A stretch of DNA of 64,000 nucleotides from Oscheius onirici (lineage: Eukaryota; Nematoda; Chromadorea; Rhabditida; Rhabditidae). The notes beneath the pieces were generated by a model, which worked only from the letters and a program-made list of their open reading frames with translations, had not been told where the DNA came from and made no database searches. Shown piece by piece: positions 24,638-38,773 of the stretch (position 1 is its first letter; each line of letters begins with the position of its first letter). The position numbers and the translations under genes are program-made. Location of the stretch: the NCBI GenBank assembly GCA_932521025.1, contig OW051471.1, positions 3,658,001 through 3,722,000 on the forward strand, written 5' to 3'.

Positions 24638-24927
24638 GTCAAGTAGAGTTGACACATTAGAATCTTTTTCGTCTTCCTTTACCTGTTCCATTTCCAGCTG
24701 AATTTGCATCTTCTTTTAGGCTTCTTTAGTCTCCGAAGTTGACAGTTTTCTTTCTTCTCTGCCTGTTCTTGCCAGTGTGTCTTGTCACTGAGTGATCTCG
24801 TTCTACGTTTAATCTGTTCTTTCTCAATGTGTTCCCTCTGAACAGATGCTATGATTTCCGTGCGGCGATCGATTGACCAGCTGTCCATCTTTCCAATCCC
24901 TAGATTTATATTTTCGCCTGTGTCCAG

Positions 24928-26638
24928 ATGGACTTTTACCCATTCTACAAGCTCCCAGAGGAACATGTTAAAAGTATTTTAGCCAAGGTGATAAAATTTC
25001 CGTACTCTCGACTAAAATCCATATTTAGACGCAGCTTGTCCCGTTGGTTCGTGCCCGTCGAGCGTGTAAGTGGCTGAATGACATAATCATAAAGAAGAAA
25101 TACACGGCTTCGTCTGTCAAAAGAGTTGACGGAATAGTCATTGTTCAAAAAGGAGCCATAATTGTGAGGACAAAGATCAATCAGGAGGAAGATTTCAAAG
25201 ATCGGGAGAGGGTACACGGTGTTCATTTCGATCAACTCACTATCTCCACAGTAAGTGAGGGCTATGTCTTCCCCCTACCAATCTGAAAGACTCTTACAAG
25301 ATAGTTGCTAGACAATCATAAAAAAGCACCTTATCATCCAATGATCAGAATATGTTACATCCGTCCTTTGTTTGTAGATATATTCTCTGAATTTTCAGGT
25401 AGATCCATGGATTACTAGCCAGGAGAGATGGGTAGTGGATAACCAGTCCCTGTTTGGACAGGTACCGTAGACCTTTTAGTCGATTGAGCAGGTTGTTAGA
25501 TTGACCCAGGTGTTAAAGACAAGCTTCTGGATACTCTACAGAGAATAAGTTGTGCCTTTCTGGTCCTCCAAGAAGTTCTTTCCGATGAAGATGTCCATTT
25601 GATCTCGGCGACATGCAGACGCTATTGGAGATTGAAGCTAGTGAGCACTGGGAAGACGACGATCGAGTTTGAACACTTCTCCAGATCTCCATTTAACGTT
25701 GGTTTCTTGAAAACTGTCAATTGTTTTCAGAGGTTGACCAGCTTGACATTGAGTACTTCCGAAGCAACATTGATACCTGGAAATCTCTTCGAGGCTCTTC
25801 GAAACATTACTTCCGCCAATCTGGACTTTTCGATGCAGTCAGCTCATTCTGTGGAGAATCTTAGGTTTATGATGTCTCATTGTATATGGGTACCTGTTTT
25901 CATGACATTTCTATTGGCATTTTAGAGCATCTACTGTAACTATCTGTCTGGTGATCCGGCTGGACTGAACACTCTCTCAATGTTTTATCAGACCACAGAA
26001 ATTGAGAACATTTACGACTGGAAGTCCTATAGAGAGATGCCGAAACTGTTCCCTTTCAAGATGATCTGGGATGGGAGGAGACACAAGACTGTAGATGACG
26101 ATGATCTGGTACCTTACCTCTTGTCTTCACTGTATCTGTTGTTATAGGGAGGAGAATCGATTCTTGTCTATTCACAGGAAGAAACATTTACCATGCTGAT
26201 CAAGATGACCGTCTTGAGAATAGAGGGGTCAAGTACGTGTCACGTTGGGGTGAGTTCAAAACTTTTATCAATTGAAGCTGAATGATTCAGATTAATCTAC
26301 GAGTAATCCCATCGGGTCTGGATCACTTTGTCGAGAAGATTTCCGCAATGCTGCTCGGGAAATCGGACGGGCTTCATAGACGAGTAGTCGATAGTAGCAG
26401 TCTCTATGAGTCAATGGTTGATTCTTCTGAAGGGACTTGGAGCCAGCTGCTTCACACTTTCATCGAGAACTGCCATCAAAACAACAGAATCTGTTTGCTG
26501 AAAAAGATTCAAGACGACATGATCTTGATTGCCCAGATGCTGCGTGAAGTGGTCACGAAGAACTTATTGCGCTCACTGGAAGAAGAGGTGGACCGATTGA
26601 TGACACAGGCAAACCTATCCCAGTATAGCGATAACTAA
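24928..26638 (+). CDS. F-box-like protein, unrecognised
   Basis: Eight exons (24928-24987, 25029-25250, 25399-25461, 25500-25697, 25731-25889, 25926-26108, 26148-26249, 26291-26638) join to 444 residues. All seven introns are phase 0. The N-terminus resembles an F-box: KLPEEHVKSILAK, then LVPLVRARRACKWLNDII. A second F-box-like segment with CAFLVLQEVLSDEDVHLISA and TCRRYWRLKL lies about 120 residues further on. The C-terminal third is helical with hydrophobic heptads. The ATG follows TGTCCAG directly. If the F-box reading is right, it would be an adaptor for SKP1-cullin ligases, in which F-box genes are expanded in nematodes. I do not recognise the rest. Confidence 0.65.
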
Positions 26639-26925
26639 AGGATGTGTTGGTATTCATCGAATAAAAAGCTTCTTTTCGTCTCTCCTGGGTACTTCTTGTT
26701 TCTTCTTTCCAAGGAACAACAGCTTCTTGGAGAAAAATTCAATTTCATGAATTATTTTTCTTGCTCAAATTCTAACTTGAAGTGAGCAAATTCTCTTAAG
26801 CCTCCCGGGAGAAAATCCAAACCAGCACTTGACTCATATTATTTCTCCTACTGGTCATTCCTTCCCCGAAGAAACAAACGTTATTGTGAAAGGCCAAATG
26901 TGCTGAGATCTGCGTTACTATTTTC

Positions 26926-29150
26926 CAATCTTCGACGACTTCCTCTTCTTGTCCATTGCCTGGCGACTTTTCTTGCCGCCCTTCTTGGTAGTTGTGATTT
27001 CTTTCTTCTTCTCTTCTTTTCCTTCTTCCTAGCTTCTTGGAACTTTACTGTAGATTCTAGAGGGATTAGGTACCAACTGGAAAAAAACTCATCTGGACAT
27101 GTTACTCTTGAGAATTGGAAAATTTTATTTACACACAAGGGTACCATAAATATTCGAATAGAGGCACTGCGCCACTATTTTTTCAGTACCCCTGTTTTGG
27201 TGCGCCACTATTCGAGAGTGTGCCACTAATTTTCAAACAAATTTTTTTAGTGTTTCCAATAATCATACTTTTTTTCCGGAAAATAAGACAAAATTTATAC
27301 TTCTATATTGTCGCTAACAATTGAAATGTTGCTATTTCCTATAGATCCGTCTGTCTTGGAGCATAGAACTTGGTCGTCTTCGGATACGTCCGTAGCTAGA
27401 GTTATACCGCAATGCTTGAAAACTAGATGGTCAGCTCTACCTGATTACCGCCTTTAGTAAATGCTTTCTTTCCGTCGACCATCCACTCATTGTAAAGCTC
27501 GTTGATTTTTGCTTTGAAAGGGGTCTTCTGGGAGACAAGCTCCTACTGCGTGAGGGGTCGTTCTGAGGGCCCAGATTGCGTGAGGCATTTATGTTCCGAA
27601 GTTTCCCTAACCCTTTCGATGGGTATCGTGATAACTTTTGAAACCGGATGACCGGGAGAGGATAAGAGAGAACTCGTGAGACAGATCTCTCTACTACTAA
27701 AGCGCAATGGACTCTGTGTGTCTGTTTGTTTGTGGAGTTGTCCGTGTTCGCTGATCAGAAGAAAGCGGTAGACTCTCTGCCTGGTCTAAACGTTTTTAAT
27801 ACTGTGTCTAGACAATATCTGATTCAGTCCCCTGTCTCCTGATTATCTGAATCTGACCACTAGAACTATCTATACTTTGTCTCTCCGGAACTGACTACCT
27901 TGACTATGACCATAGATGGCAAAGGCCGAAAACGTCGCGCCGGCCAGGTTTGAAACAGGGCGCCAGCCTGGCCTGACCCGATCAGGCTGATGCTCTGTCA
28001 CTCTGATTCAGTAATCTCTTGACCATCAAAGTCTGGTCACTTGGTAGTTGCTTGACTGGTTCTGGAACTTCCAGTAATCTATACTGTACCGGATCTGGTT
28101 CTTCTCTTTCTAGAACTCAGAAGGGATCAGAAGAGAGCGGTTGACTGGGGAAGGGATCAGAAGAGATCGGTTCACATGAAGGAAGATAACAAGTGGAGAG
28201 AGGAAAAAGAGCACAATAACAAGACAGAAACCACAAAATATATGAAAAAGGAAGAAAAATCAAATTTGTACTGAAAAACGCGATTTTGTACTGCGCCACT
28301 ATTTAAATTTCGGCTCTTTTGGGTGCGCCACTATTCGAGATGTGCCTCTATTCGAATATTTACGGTACATCTCTCTACTACTAAAGCGAAATGGTGTCTG
28401 TCGTGGACTCTGTTTGGATGTTTGTTTGTGTGTTTGTTTGTTTGTCCGGGATCTCAAATTTTGGTGTATTGTTAAGAGTCGCCGTCTTCACCCAGACGAC
28501 TCCTCTCTTCGCCAAATATTTTTGCTACATTGTTTTGAGTACGATATAGAGTCAGGGTAACCGCTAGGGGATCAGAAGGGACCGGTTGATCTGTATAAGA
28601 TCAGAGAGGAATCGGATAGCCGGAAAATGGAAAAATTGACTAGGCAAGAGGTAAGAAGAGATCGGTTGACTGGGGAAGGGATCATAAGGGATCAAAAGGG
28701 GAATGGGGAAGGGATCAGAAGTAAAGAAGAAAACGCATGTAAAAAAACCGCCGGCAGGCGGCGAAGCCGGCTGGTAACATATAGACAGCAATTCAGGAAA
28801 CTAGTTGGCCGACAGACAGGTGATAGGCAAAGAGCATGTCTGACACAAGTTTTCTCTCCGGTTTAGCGAATAGCGAAATCGGCTCCATTTTGAGTTCAGG
28901 TCTAGTGCTGCAGAAACGGAAACGTAATCATGAGAAAGTGGTTTTGAGAGCTGGAATTCTAATGAAGAGTAGGAAAATGGACAGTTAGGTGAAGTCAGGC
29001 AGGAGCATAGTCATTGACAGAAGGACAAGGAAACAAAAAAGGAAAAAGAGGAAGATTCACCGTCTTCATGTAGATTCGACTTGGTTTTCCATCCGCGAAG
29101 TATTCCTCGGGCTCGTTTGCGTTCATCTGGACCGACGGGGATGACCCAGT
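26926..29150 (-). CDS. Lysine-rich gene fragments around transposons (unresolved)
   Basis: A convincing 3' exon lies at about 27031..26926 behind CAAGAAGCTAG. It encodes a Lys/Glu-rich tail containing TTTKKGGKKSRQAMDKKRKS and a stop. Upstream on the same strand, a frame at 28888..28793 starts with MEPISLFAKPERKLVSDMLF, and a frame near 29133..29065 behind CGGTCCAG starts MNANEPEEYFADGKPS and ends at ACG|GTGAATC. Both the tail exon and the 29.1-kb frame fit phase 0, but I could not place the 28.8-kb frame in a phase-consistent chain. Between them lie a TIR transposon and a Helitron. This may be one gene with insertions in its introns, or one broken by them. Confidence 0.25.
27141..28368. mobile_element. 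TIR DNA transposon, non-autonomous, about 1.23 kb
   Basis: The left end (27141: GTACCATAAATATTCGAATA, then GAGGCAC) and the right end, read inverted from 28368 (GTACCGTAAATATTCGAATA, then GAGGCAC), match closely. Both then continue with repeats of TGCGCCACTATT motifs. No transposase is encoded. The interior carries a Helitron-like 5' end at about 27686 and GATCAGAAG-type repeats. The right edge abuts a Helitron. Confidence 0.65.
27685..27985 (+). mobile_element. Helitron-like fragment inside the TIR element
   Basis: TCTCTCTACTACTAAAGCGC near 27686 matches the start of the Helitron at 28370. A GC-rich potential hairpin (GGCCAGG..CCTGGCC) lies at about 27941-27975. The boundaries are uncertain. 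Confidence 0.35.
28370..28774 (+). mobile_element. Non-autonomous Helitron, 405 bp
   Basis: It starts TCTCTCTACTACTAAAGCGA after an A, and ends in a GC-rich hairpin (CCGCCGGCAGGCGGCGAAGC) followed by CTGG and a host T. This is the TC..hairpin-CTRR pattern of Helitrons inserting between A and T. The interior contains imperfect tandem copies of GGGAAGGGATCAGAAG with GATCGGTTGACT. No Rep/helicase is encoded. Confidence 0.7.
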
Positions 29151-29191
29151 GCTTGACATCAATTGTCTCCAAACGCTTGATGATCATAGAA

Positions 29192-29719
<528 letters not shown>

Positions 29720-29759
29720 ATCTTGTCGAGATTTCAGACTGTTAAAACACGCTTTTAAA

Positions 29760-29958
29760 AGCAAACTTGTTTGGCGTCTTCGGCAGGTTTGACGACGGCC
29801 TTCTCGTGCTCCTGCTCTCTGATATCGGCATGATATTCGCGAATCTGACGCAGAAGAGGTCGGCCTTCATCGGAATCCGAGTCCAAGAGCAGAGTACCTT
29901 CCGAAGCGGATCAGAGGGGAGATCGTCGGAGTGCCTTGAGAAACCAGGAAATGTCGAA
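29760..29958 (-). pseudogene. ATP synthase subunit e remnant
   Basis: On the minus strand, SPLIRFGRYSALGLGFR is followed, after a shift of frame, by a segment containing LLRQIREYHADIREQEHEKA. The first part matches the conserved N-terminus of mitochondrial F1Fo ATP synthase subunit e, and the second its helical continuation. Reading through needs two extra bases at about 29870, and the expected ATG is not present. It therefore looks like a pseudogene. It lies directly upstream of the BiP fragment on the same strand. Confidence 0.6.
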
Positions 29959-29989
29959 TCGGTGGCCCTCGTCGGAAAGTTGAACAATA

Positions 29990-30547
29990 AATTGAATATT
30001 AGTCGATTTCAAAGAAAAGATAAAAAGAGACGAGCCAAAACTCTGACAAATGGACGAATTCAGTGGCGAATCAAATCTTTGTGGAAAGAGAGAGAGAGAA
30101 TCATGGTGAAAAAGAATGCCCCGGAAAACTTTTCTCCAAATTTCATCGGTGTAGATGAAAGACGTCTAAAAATTTCTCTCACATTTGATTAAATTGGTTG
30201 TATTCAGTGCTTTCAATGCCAGATAGTGATCAAGGAGCCTACAGAGAACACGATTAGCACAAAGTCGCGAAAACCAAATAAAAGTGGCACGCGGGGCCGA
30301 GAACACTTCAAATTGCTGTCTCTTCCCTGGAAACTTTCAAGTATGTTTTGTTCTATGGCGTGTCTCATCGAATCAAAATTGGACGGACAGAAAACCAGTT
30401 CCGATTTTCCCCTTTCGCTGTCAGACTGCCACTGTCTCTCTTTTCTCACCAATTGGAATAAATTGTTGTTACATTTGCGAATTGCGAAGAGAGACTGATG
30501 ATAAGATAAGGCCAAATGTGGCTGTCAGCAACGGGTCTCTCTTCCAG
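29990..30547. other. Intergenic, upstream of UGT gene
   Basis: I see no supported exon. TCTCTTCCAG sits directly before the UGT start codon at 30548 and could be a trans-splice acceptor. Confidence 0.4.
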
Positions 30548-32843
30548 ATGCTTATTCTCCTCCTTCCAATCTTCCTTGTTGTCGACTCGGCCAAAATACT
30601 GGTATACAGTCCATCGATCTCAACAAGTCATATTATTTCCAATGGTCGCATTGCGGACACTCTGACAGAGGCAGGTCATGATGTGGTTCGTCTTTTTCTC
30701 TGGTTCTTTGAGCAAAACATCTGACTTCAGACAGTGTTCATTCCGGAATACTTTGAAGCCGCCTCTGCTTTCACTCCGAAAGTCATCAAAAGGGCAAAGG
30801 TCATTCATATGAAGAGTGTCAGTGAGTTGGTACTTTCTCGATTCATTCAATTCTTTGAATTCAGACAAGAGATTTGAAAATGATCTTCTGGGAAGTGACG
30901 CATATATGCTGGCTTCGGATCGCCTCAGTTTCAAAGATAGACTTGATTTCGAGCACAGTATTCAGGAAATGTGTGATTGTAAGTCCGTTTTCTTCCCTTT
31001 TTTTTATAAAAAGTTCAGCCATTATGAAGAGGAAAGACGAGATGGAAAAGCTGAAAAACTATGGTTTTGAGATTGCTTTCACGGAGCAGATTGATCTCTG
31101 TGGAGTCGGGGTTATTCGCTATTTGGGAATACAAAATCTGATCTGGGTCTCGAGTACACCGATCATGGACGCTGTCAGCTACAATTTGGGTACAGCGAAA
31201 CAATAATTGATGCTCATATCTTTTTAAAAAAAAGCAATTGCGTATGCGCCTTTTCAGGTTGAAAACGACATTTTCCAGTTTCCGATGTTTTGCAAAGTTG
31301 TAGCCCATACACTCTTCTACAACTTTACAGAACATCACAAAGCTTAGAAATGAGGGGTTTGGCTAGAAAAAAGGAGCATTTTCGTAAAGTTGTGGGCTTT
31401 TTTTTTTAACCTTTACGGCCTATTGTTCCTGAACACACTGAAATTCAGGAATTCCCGCTCCTGTTTCCTATGTCCCGACAATTGAGGAAAACGACAATGG
31501 AGACATTATGTCCTTTTGGGACAGAGCCTTCAACCTCTACATGTACATTGGGGCGATTTACATCCACAGAACGGGAACTGATCTGGTGACGGAGGTTTAT
31601 TTTCTCTTCTGTGGTTTGTTTGAAAACAAGAGCACTTGGCCCTAATCACAGTTTATCGTTTCGAGACCCGTTTGATCCTGGAAACATTGAATACTCAGGA
31701 GATACGCATAAACTTATTCCACCTTCTTTATTGGATTACGGTCATACGCTTTTCCTTTAGAACAAACCATAAAAAAAAGGTTCCAGGTGTTCCGTCATCA
31801 TGTCTCTCCCGACTTTCCCAATGTCCGAGAGATTGCCGCCAATGCCAGTCTGTGTTTTGTCAATGCCGACGAGATGTTTGATCTGCCTCGACCTATAATC
31901 CACAAGAACATTTATATCGGAGGACTGGGAGTGAAGAAACCACAGCCTCTGACGGCCCAGTTTGAGAATATTATGGCCAAAGGAAAGGAGGGAGTCATTG
32001 TCTTCTCTCTCGGCTCTATCGCCAATTTTCATAATCTGGACGAGACGAAAAAGAAGGCAGTGGCAGGGTTGGTAAGACGCTTGCCACACTACCATTTCGT
32101 GCTTAAAGTTACTAAAGGTTTGTTATTGTTTTCTTATCTCACTCAGTTTCTTAGGAGATACAACCAGTCAGTCCTATTTCACCGGTCTTTCTAACATCGA
32201 GCTGGTCGAATGGCTTCCTCAGAGCGATATTCTTGGTACCATTCGGATTGCCATTTAAACTAAGATATTCCAGCGCATCCGAGGCTGAAACTGTTTGTCA
32301 TGCATGGCGGTCTGAACGGTCTGACAGAGGCAAATCTTCGAGGAGTTCCAGTCGTAGTCATCCCAATCTTTGCCGATCAGTTCAGAAACGGGAGAAATGT
32401 CGAGAGAAGAGGCATCGGAAAAGTTATTTTGAAAAGGGAGTTCACGGAAGAGAAACTGTTTGATACTGTTAGCGAGATAATTGCAGACGATCGGTGAGGA
32501 GAATCTCAAGACTTACACATTTTATGTAGATACAAGAAGAATGCTCTGAGGATAAAGAAACTGATGCTCGAAAAACCGTGGTCTCCAGAGGAAAGACTCG
32601 TGAAATGGACAGAGTTCGCTGTAAACAATGGTGTACTGGAAGAGCTACACATTCAGGTATTTTGCTCTTTTGCTTGAAAACACCACTTTCCAGGGATCCC
32701 GTCTGAACACAATTGTCTACTTCAATCTTGACGTTTTTGCTCTCATCCTTGCCATCATTTTCTTGTCTTTCTATATCGTGTACAGAACATTTTTAAGTCT
32801 TTGTTGCAGACGGAAAACAGTTTCCAAATGGAAAAATGAATAA
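30548..32843 (+). CDS. ugt: UDP-glucuronosyltransferase
   Basis: Ten exons (30548-30685, 30731-30821, 30865-30978, 31019-31189, 31449-31594, 31787-32117, 32155-32235, 32274-32493, 32530-32656, 32694-32843) give 522 residues. The enzyme transfers a sugar from a UDP-sugar to small lipophilic acceptors in the ER. A signal peptide (MLILLLPIFLVVDSA) is followed by the variable acceptor half. The donor-binding half carries VIVFSLGSIANF, VEWLPQSDIL and the UGT signature FVMHGGLNGLTEANLRGVPV with IPIFADQFRN. A C-terminal membrane anchor (LALIL..FYIVY region) ends in a short basic tail, CCRRKTVSKWKNE, typical of ER UGTs. Intron 4 (31190-31448) holds a hairpin repeat. The gene is complete. Confidence 0.95.
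31255..31342. repeat. Intronic hairpin element, copy B
   Basis: GATGTTTTGCAAAGTTGTAG pairs with CTACAACTTTACAGAACATC across a loop of about 14 nt. Flanking words (TTTTCCAGTTTCC) are shared with copy A. It sits in UGT intron 4. Confidence 0.6.
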
Positions 32844-33069
32844 AAATTTGCAAAAAAGCTAGGCTCAGTTTCCAGGTCTCCCCATGGTTTCGTAGGAAAG
32901 TGGAGAAAGGAAAGAGTTGTTCTTCATTGCCGCGAAGATTCGATCCACTGACCTTTTGAGTGCTGGTCGAACGACTTGTCATTGGACCAATGAGGTCTTT
33001 TGCCATGGGTCCAACAGTTCTGGTCACATTTGTATTGGATAACATGGGCTGGAAATCATAGAAATAAAC

Positions 33070-33175
33070 CGGGTTGAACAATTTTTGGCATAGTTAGAAA
33101 GAAGACAGCTCTCTGGATACTTTTCTAACAGAGTCGGTGAGCTCAGTACTGTGAATGAAGGCATCCGAGACTACG
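33070..33175 (-). pseudogene. Duplicated terminal exon fragment
   Basis: About 100 bp is nearly identical to 35428-35525, the last coding exon (ending TELTDSV..RELSSF) plus 3' flank of the minus-strand gene at 35454-36300. The upstream part of the exon is missing and replaced by unrelated sequence, so it is a stranded fragment. The rest of 32844-33455 holds nothing I can support. Confidence 0.7.
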
Positions 33176-33455
33176 CAAGACGTTGTGTCCAACACAAAAA
33201 CTAAAAATCTTGTGACCGGAGCTTGCGAAGACAGTTTCCTACACCGTTCCACTCGGCAACGTAAATAAAAACCATTCACATGTTGAACAACACACTGTCA
33301 AAATTTTCTAAACTATACGAACCGCTTATTTTCGCCGTGAGACAGCTCTCGATTGTTCCATTTCAATTCGATGGGACGCCCCTATTCGCAGCTTTTTCAT
33401 TCGAAATCGATAACTATTGCAAAGTCAAATCAAATACTGCTGTTAATTTTCTGCA

Positions 33456-35332
33456 ATGGCTTCCGAGGAGTTTTGGACAGACAGCGACGTGCACATTTCG
33501 AAGGTAAGCGGGAAAGTTTTTAAAGAAAATGACTCAATATAGCTAAGTGACGAAGAGTTAAAACAGAGGAGAAATGATATAACTACCGGAATCGATTTTA
33601 TAACCGATGATGAATCTCTGAAATCTCTGTATTTGGCTGTTCTTTCGAAAAGGGAAAATAGTTTCCGTCCTCTACCAGAGCCAATCAACTTGTATGAACT
33701 TTCGGGCAAAAACTATCAAAAGCCATCTTCTCAAAGGTAAATACTGGGTAATATTGCGGCGATGATAATTTCAGATGCACTTTAGAGCCTTTGCCCGGTC
33801 AATGAGGCTAAATAGGGATTTCAATCAGTTGCTCAACAAGTTCTTGACAATGTTCAGCATTCGAATTGATATGGGAAGTCTCAAATTTATCAGTACGGGC
33901 CAGCAAAACGAGGTGAGATTCGGGATGTATTTTTTGTATCCGTTTCGTCGGTTCGATTATTTGTAGTGTAGCCAGATTGGATCAAACTATTTTAAAAATG
34001 AAAATGGCCCATTCTTGAAAAAAGGTCCCTAATTGTGCCCTCTACACTCGTTTCTGTCAGTCAGGTTTAGGCTGCATTCGAGGAACTTTATCTAGAGCGA
34101 ATTCTTCCTTTTGGAAAAATATGCGCTGAAGGAGGGGATACGGTAGAGACTCGTTTCTACCTGTCACACATCGAATTCTGGATTGCTATTCAATTCTTCC
34201 GCTTTTACAAAAATTGCTATTAAATTCTTCACTTTTACAAAAACTTCTGAGCATTGGAAAGGAGAGGCCTTCAGAACTCTGCTCAAGCAAATGAAGTGGC
34301 CATTCGTCACTCTTCAACAGTGTTGGAGAAAATTTAGTGACGAGGAAATAATGGCAGAAAAGCCTTGGATGTTAGGATCCAAGTTTTACAGCTTCAATTC
34401 CTTTGATGATTGGGAGATGGCAGAAAAGATGGTTAGGATTTTGTGAAATAGACAGTCATCCAATAAATTTCAGAAGACCGACCATATCAGAGTTTTCTGA
34501 AGATCCCGGAGAGCTGGAGTGTTTAGTTGAAACATTTGAAGAGGTTGTGTTGCAAACACTAAACACATCGGCACTGTCGTACATCACTCAAATTATCGAG
34601 GTATTTTTTTAGAACAATGGTTCTTTTCTGTTTACACCAGCTGTCCGAAACAGCCCCGAAATACTTTAGAAAAAGCGGCTTCGGGAGCTATGTTTATACG
34701 TATCCTAACTCAGAAAATATATCTGTAGGGAAGACACTTCTATCTTTGGGTAATTATCCAATTGCCAATCTTCTGAACTCTGTTCGGGACAGTCTTCTGG
34801 CTGTAGATGCAAAAGTTCAAAAGAGGGGGTGCCTGCTATATATTGTTACAACTGATCTAGAATTTTTGGTCGTCCGATCTAGAGCTTCCGGTCTTAACCA
34901 AGTTGGAAAGGAAAGACAATACTAGTTATATTTTTTTAGAAGTGGCGAACTGGGAACTGGGACTACAAGTCAACTTTTTTTGCGGCATTGCTGAATACTA
35001 CGGAGGCCGCTCTGAATGCTGCTATTCTTGGATCGCGTACTGTTCGGTACAGTCTACCGGAGCACCTGTGTCGGTTGTCGAATATTCTCGTCGCCAACAC
35101 CGACAACGTCTATCTTCTTCTGTTAGTGCATACACAGATGCCCGGCGCTTTCGAATTTTACTTCTATTCTCATGTACGAACGTTATCTGACCTAATGCTC
35201 CTGGACATGTTTTCTTTTTTCACTGCTTATTATTATCCACTGGACTATTCAGGCTACAATGGAGATCCCGAAGAACCTGTCGATCCTGTTGCTTTATGTG
35301 ATTTCCTGACAGATTTTCACAATTGCCCCTGA
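33456..35332 (+). CDS. Unrecognised 470-residue protein
   Basis: Eight exons (33456-33503, 33543-33736, 33786-33912, 34071-34142, 34252-34442, 34474-34600, 34641-34901, 34940-35332) join in frame. I do not recognise the family. The product starts MASEEFWTDSDVHISKLSDE, is acidic at first, then mixed alpha-helical, and ends with an aromatic-rich acidic tail (FFTAYYYPLDYSGYNGDPEE). There is no signal peptide or clear membrane segment. The junction between exons 4 and 5 is weak: it needs a GAG acceptor (CTTCTGAG), and the intron contains a 31-bp tandem duplication (34174-34246). That duplication may have damaged an original exon. The other seven junctions are ordinary. Cellular role unknown. Confidence 0.7.
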
Positions 35333-35453
35333 ATGCTTGTCGTTATCAATAAATACACCGAATTATTTGGCTGAAGAGATTATTTCAGTGCTTCTGATCA
35401 CATTTATCGTCGAAATCACAGAAATGAAGTGGCTTGAACAACTTTTGGCATGC

Positions 35454-36300
35454 TTAGAAAGAAGACAGCTCTCTGGCTACTCTTCTGACAGAGTCGGTGA
35501 GCTCAGTACTGTGAATGAAGGCGTCCGAGACCAAACGAGAGACTGGAGCCAGGAGTTCAGCTGGAAGACGAGCGCAGAGCCAACAGAGCAGGGCAAGAGA
35601 CTGTCCCCAGTCCTAAAAACTTTCAGTTCCTTGATCTCAATCTAGACTTACCACAGATGAAGGCTCGTCGGCCCCGGCCAGAAATTTTTGTGCTTGTTTG
35701 GCAGTAGTCAGTTGGTAAAAAGCTGTGGAGACAAAAAAGTGAAGGAAGCGGAGAACTGATACGATGTCCATTGAGTGAAGAAATGAATGAAGATTGATCA
35801 AAGAACAGCCGTCCTCGATCATTTTGTTGTACTCTTTTTGGGCGACCAGGGGTCCTCGAGCTAGACGGAGAGAGGCGTCTTCAGCATCGTAAGGACGATG
35901 GATTGGATGCTGACATTTTACCAAGAAAATCTTGGCTCCCGTCTCTTCGGGACGAAAAGTTATCTCGACTGTCTCGTAAGATAGGTTTAGAACTGTTCTG
36001 ACGCCTACATAAATGACCTGAATATAATTACTATCTTCTCCTGATCCAAACTCACACACGGTACTCTTCCATAGAGTCGGAGATCAGATTTGGCTAGGAA
36101 ACGACTACTGTAGCCAACATACTCTGAACAACTGCGGCACTTTTCCTGAGGAATCACGTCGCCTCCGCCCACTCGAAGAAGACATTCGAAGGCGTTTAAG
36201 GTCTCAACTTGGTCAGACGATTGCACGGATTGTGCTCTGAAAAGAGCTGAATTTTATATATTCACTACTTTTCGCGCCAAAGCTACAGTATATTGAACAT
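35454..36300 (-). CDS. Unrecognised 239-residue protein
   Basis: Four exons (36300..36287, 36236..36056, 36017..35652, 35612..35454) join exactly in phase. The product starts MFNILAQSVQSSDQVETLNA and has a possible zinc-binding cysteine pair (PQEKCRSCSEYVG), a beta-rich middle (ETVEITFRPEETGAKIFLVK) and a helical C-terminus ending RELSSF. No family is recognised. It is divergently transcribed from the BiP gene, 178 bp away. The terminal exon has been duplicated at 33.1 kb. The 14-nt first coding exon is unusual but its phase and splice signals fit. Confidence 0.7.
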
Positions 36301-38698
<2,398 letters not shown>

Positions 38699-38773
38699 AT
38701 GTATGTTTTTTATTTGTTTTGTGTATAATGAATTCTGTGTCATTCTAACAACGTTTTTTTCTCAAATAATCGC

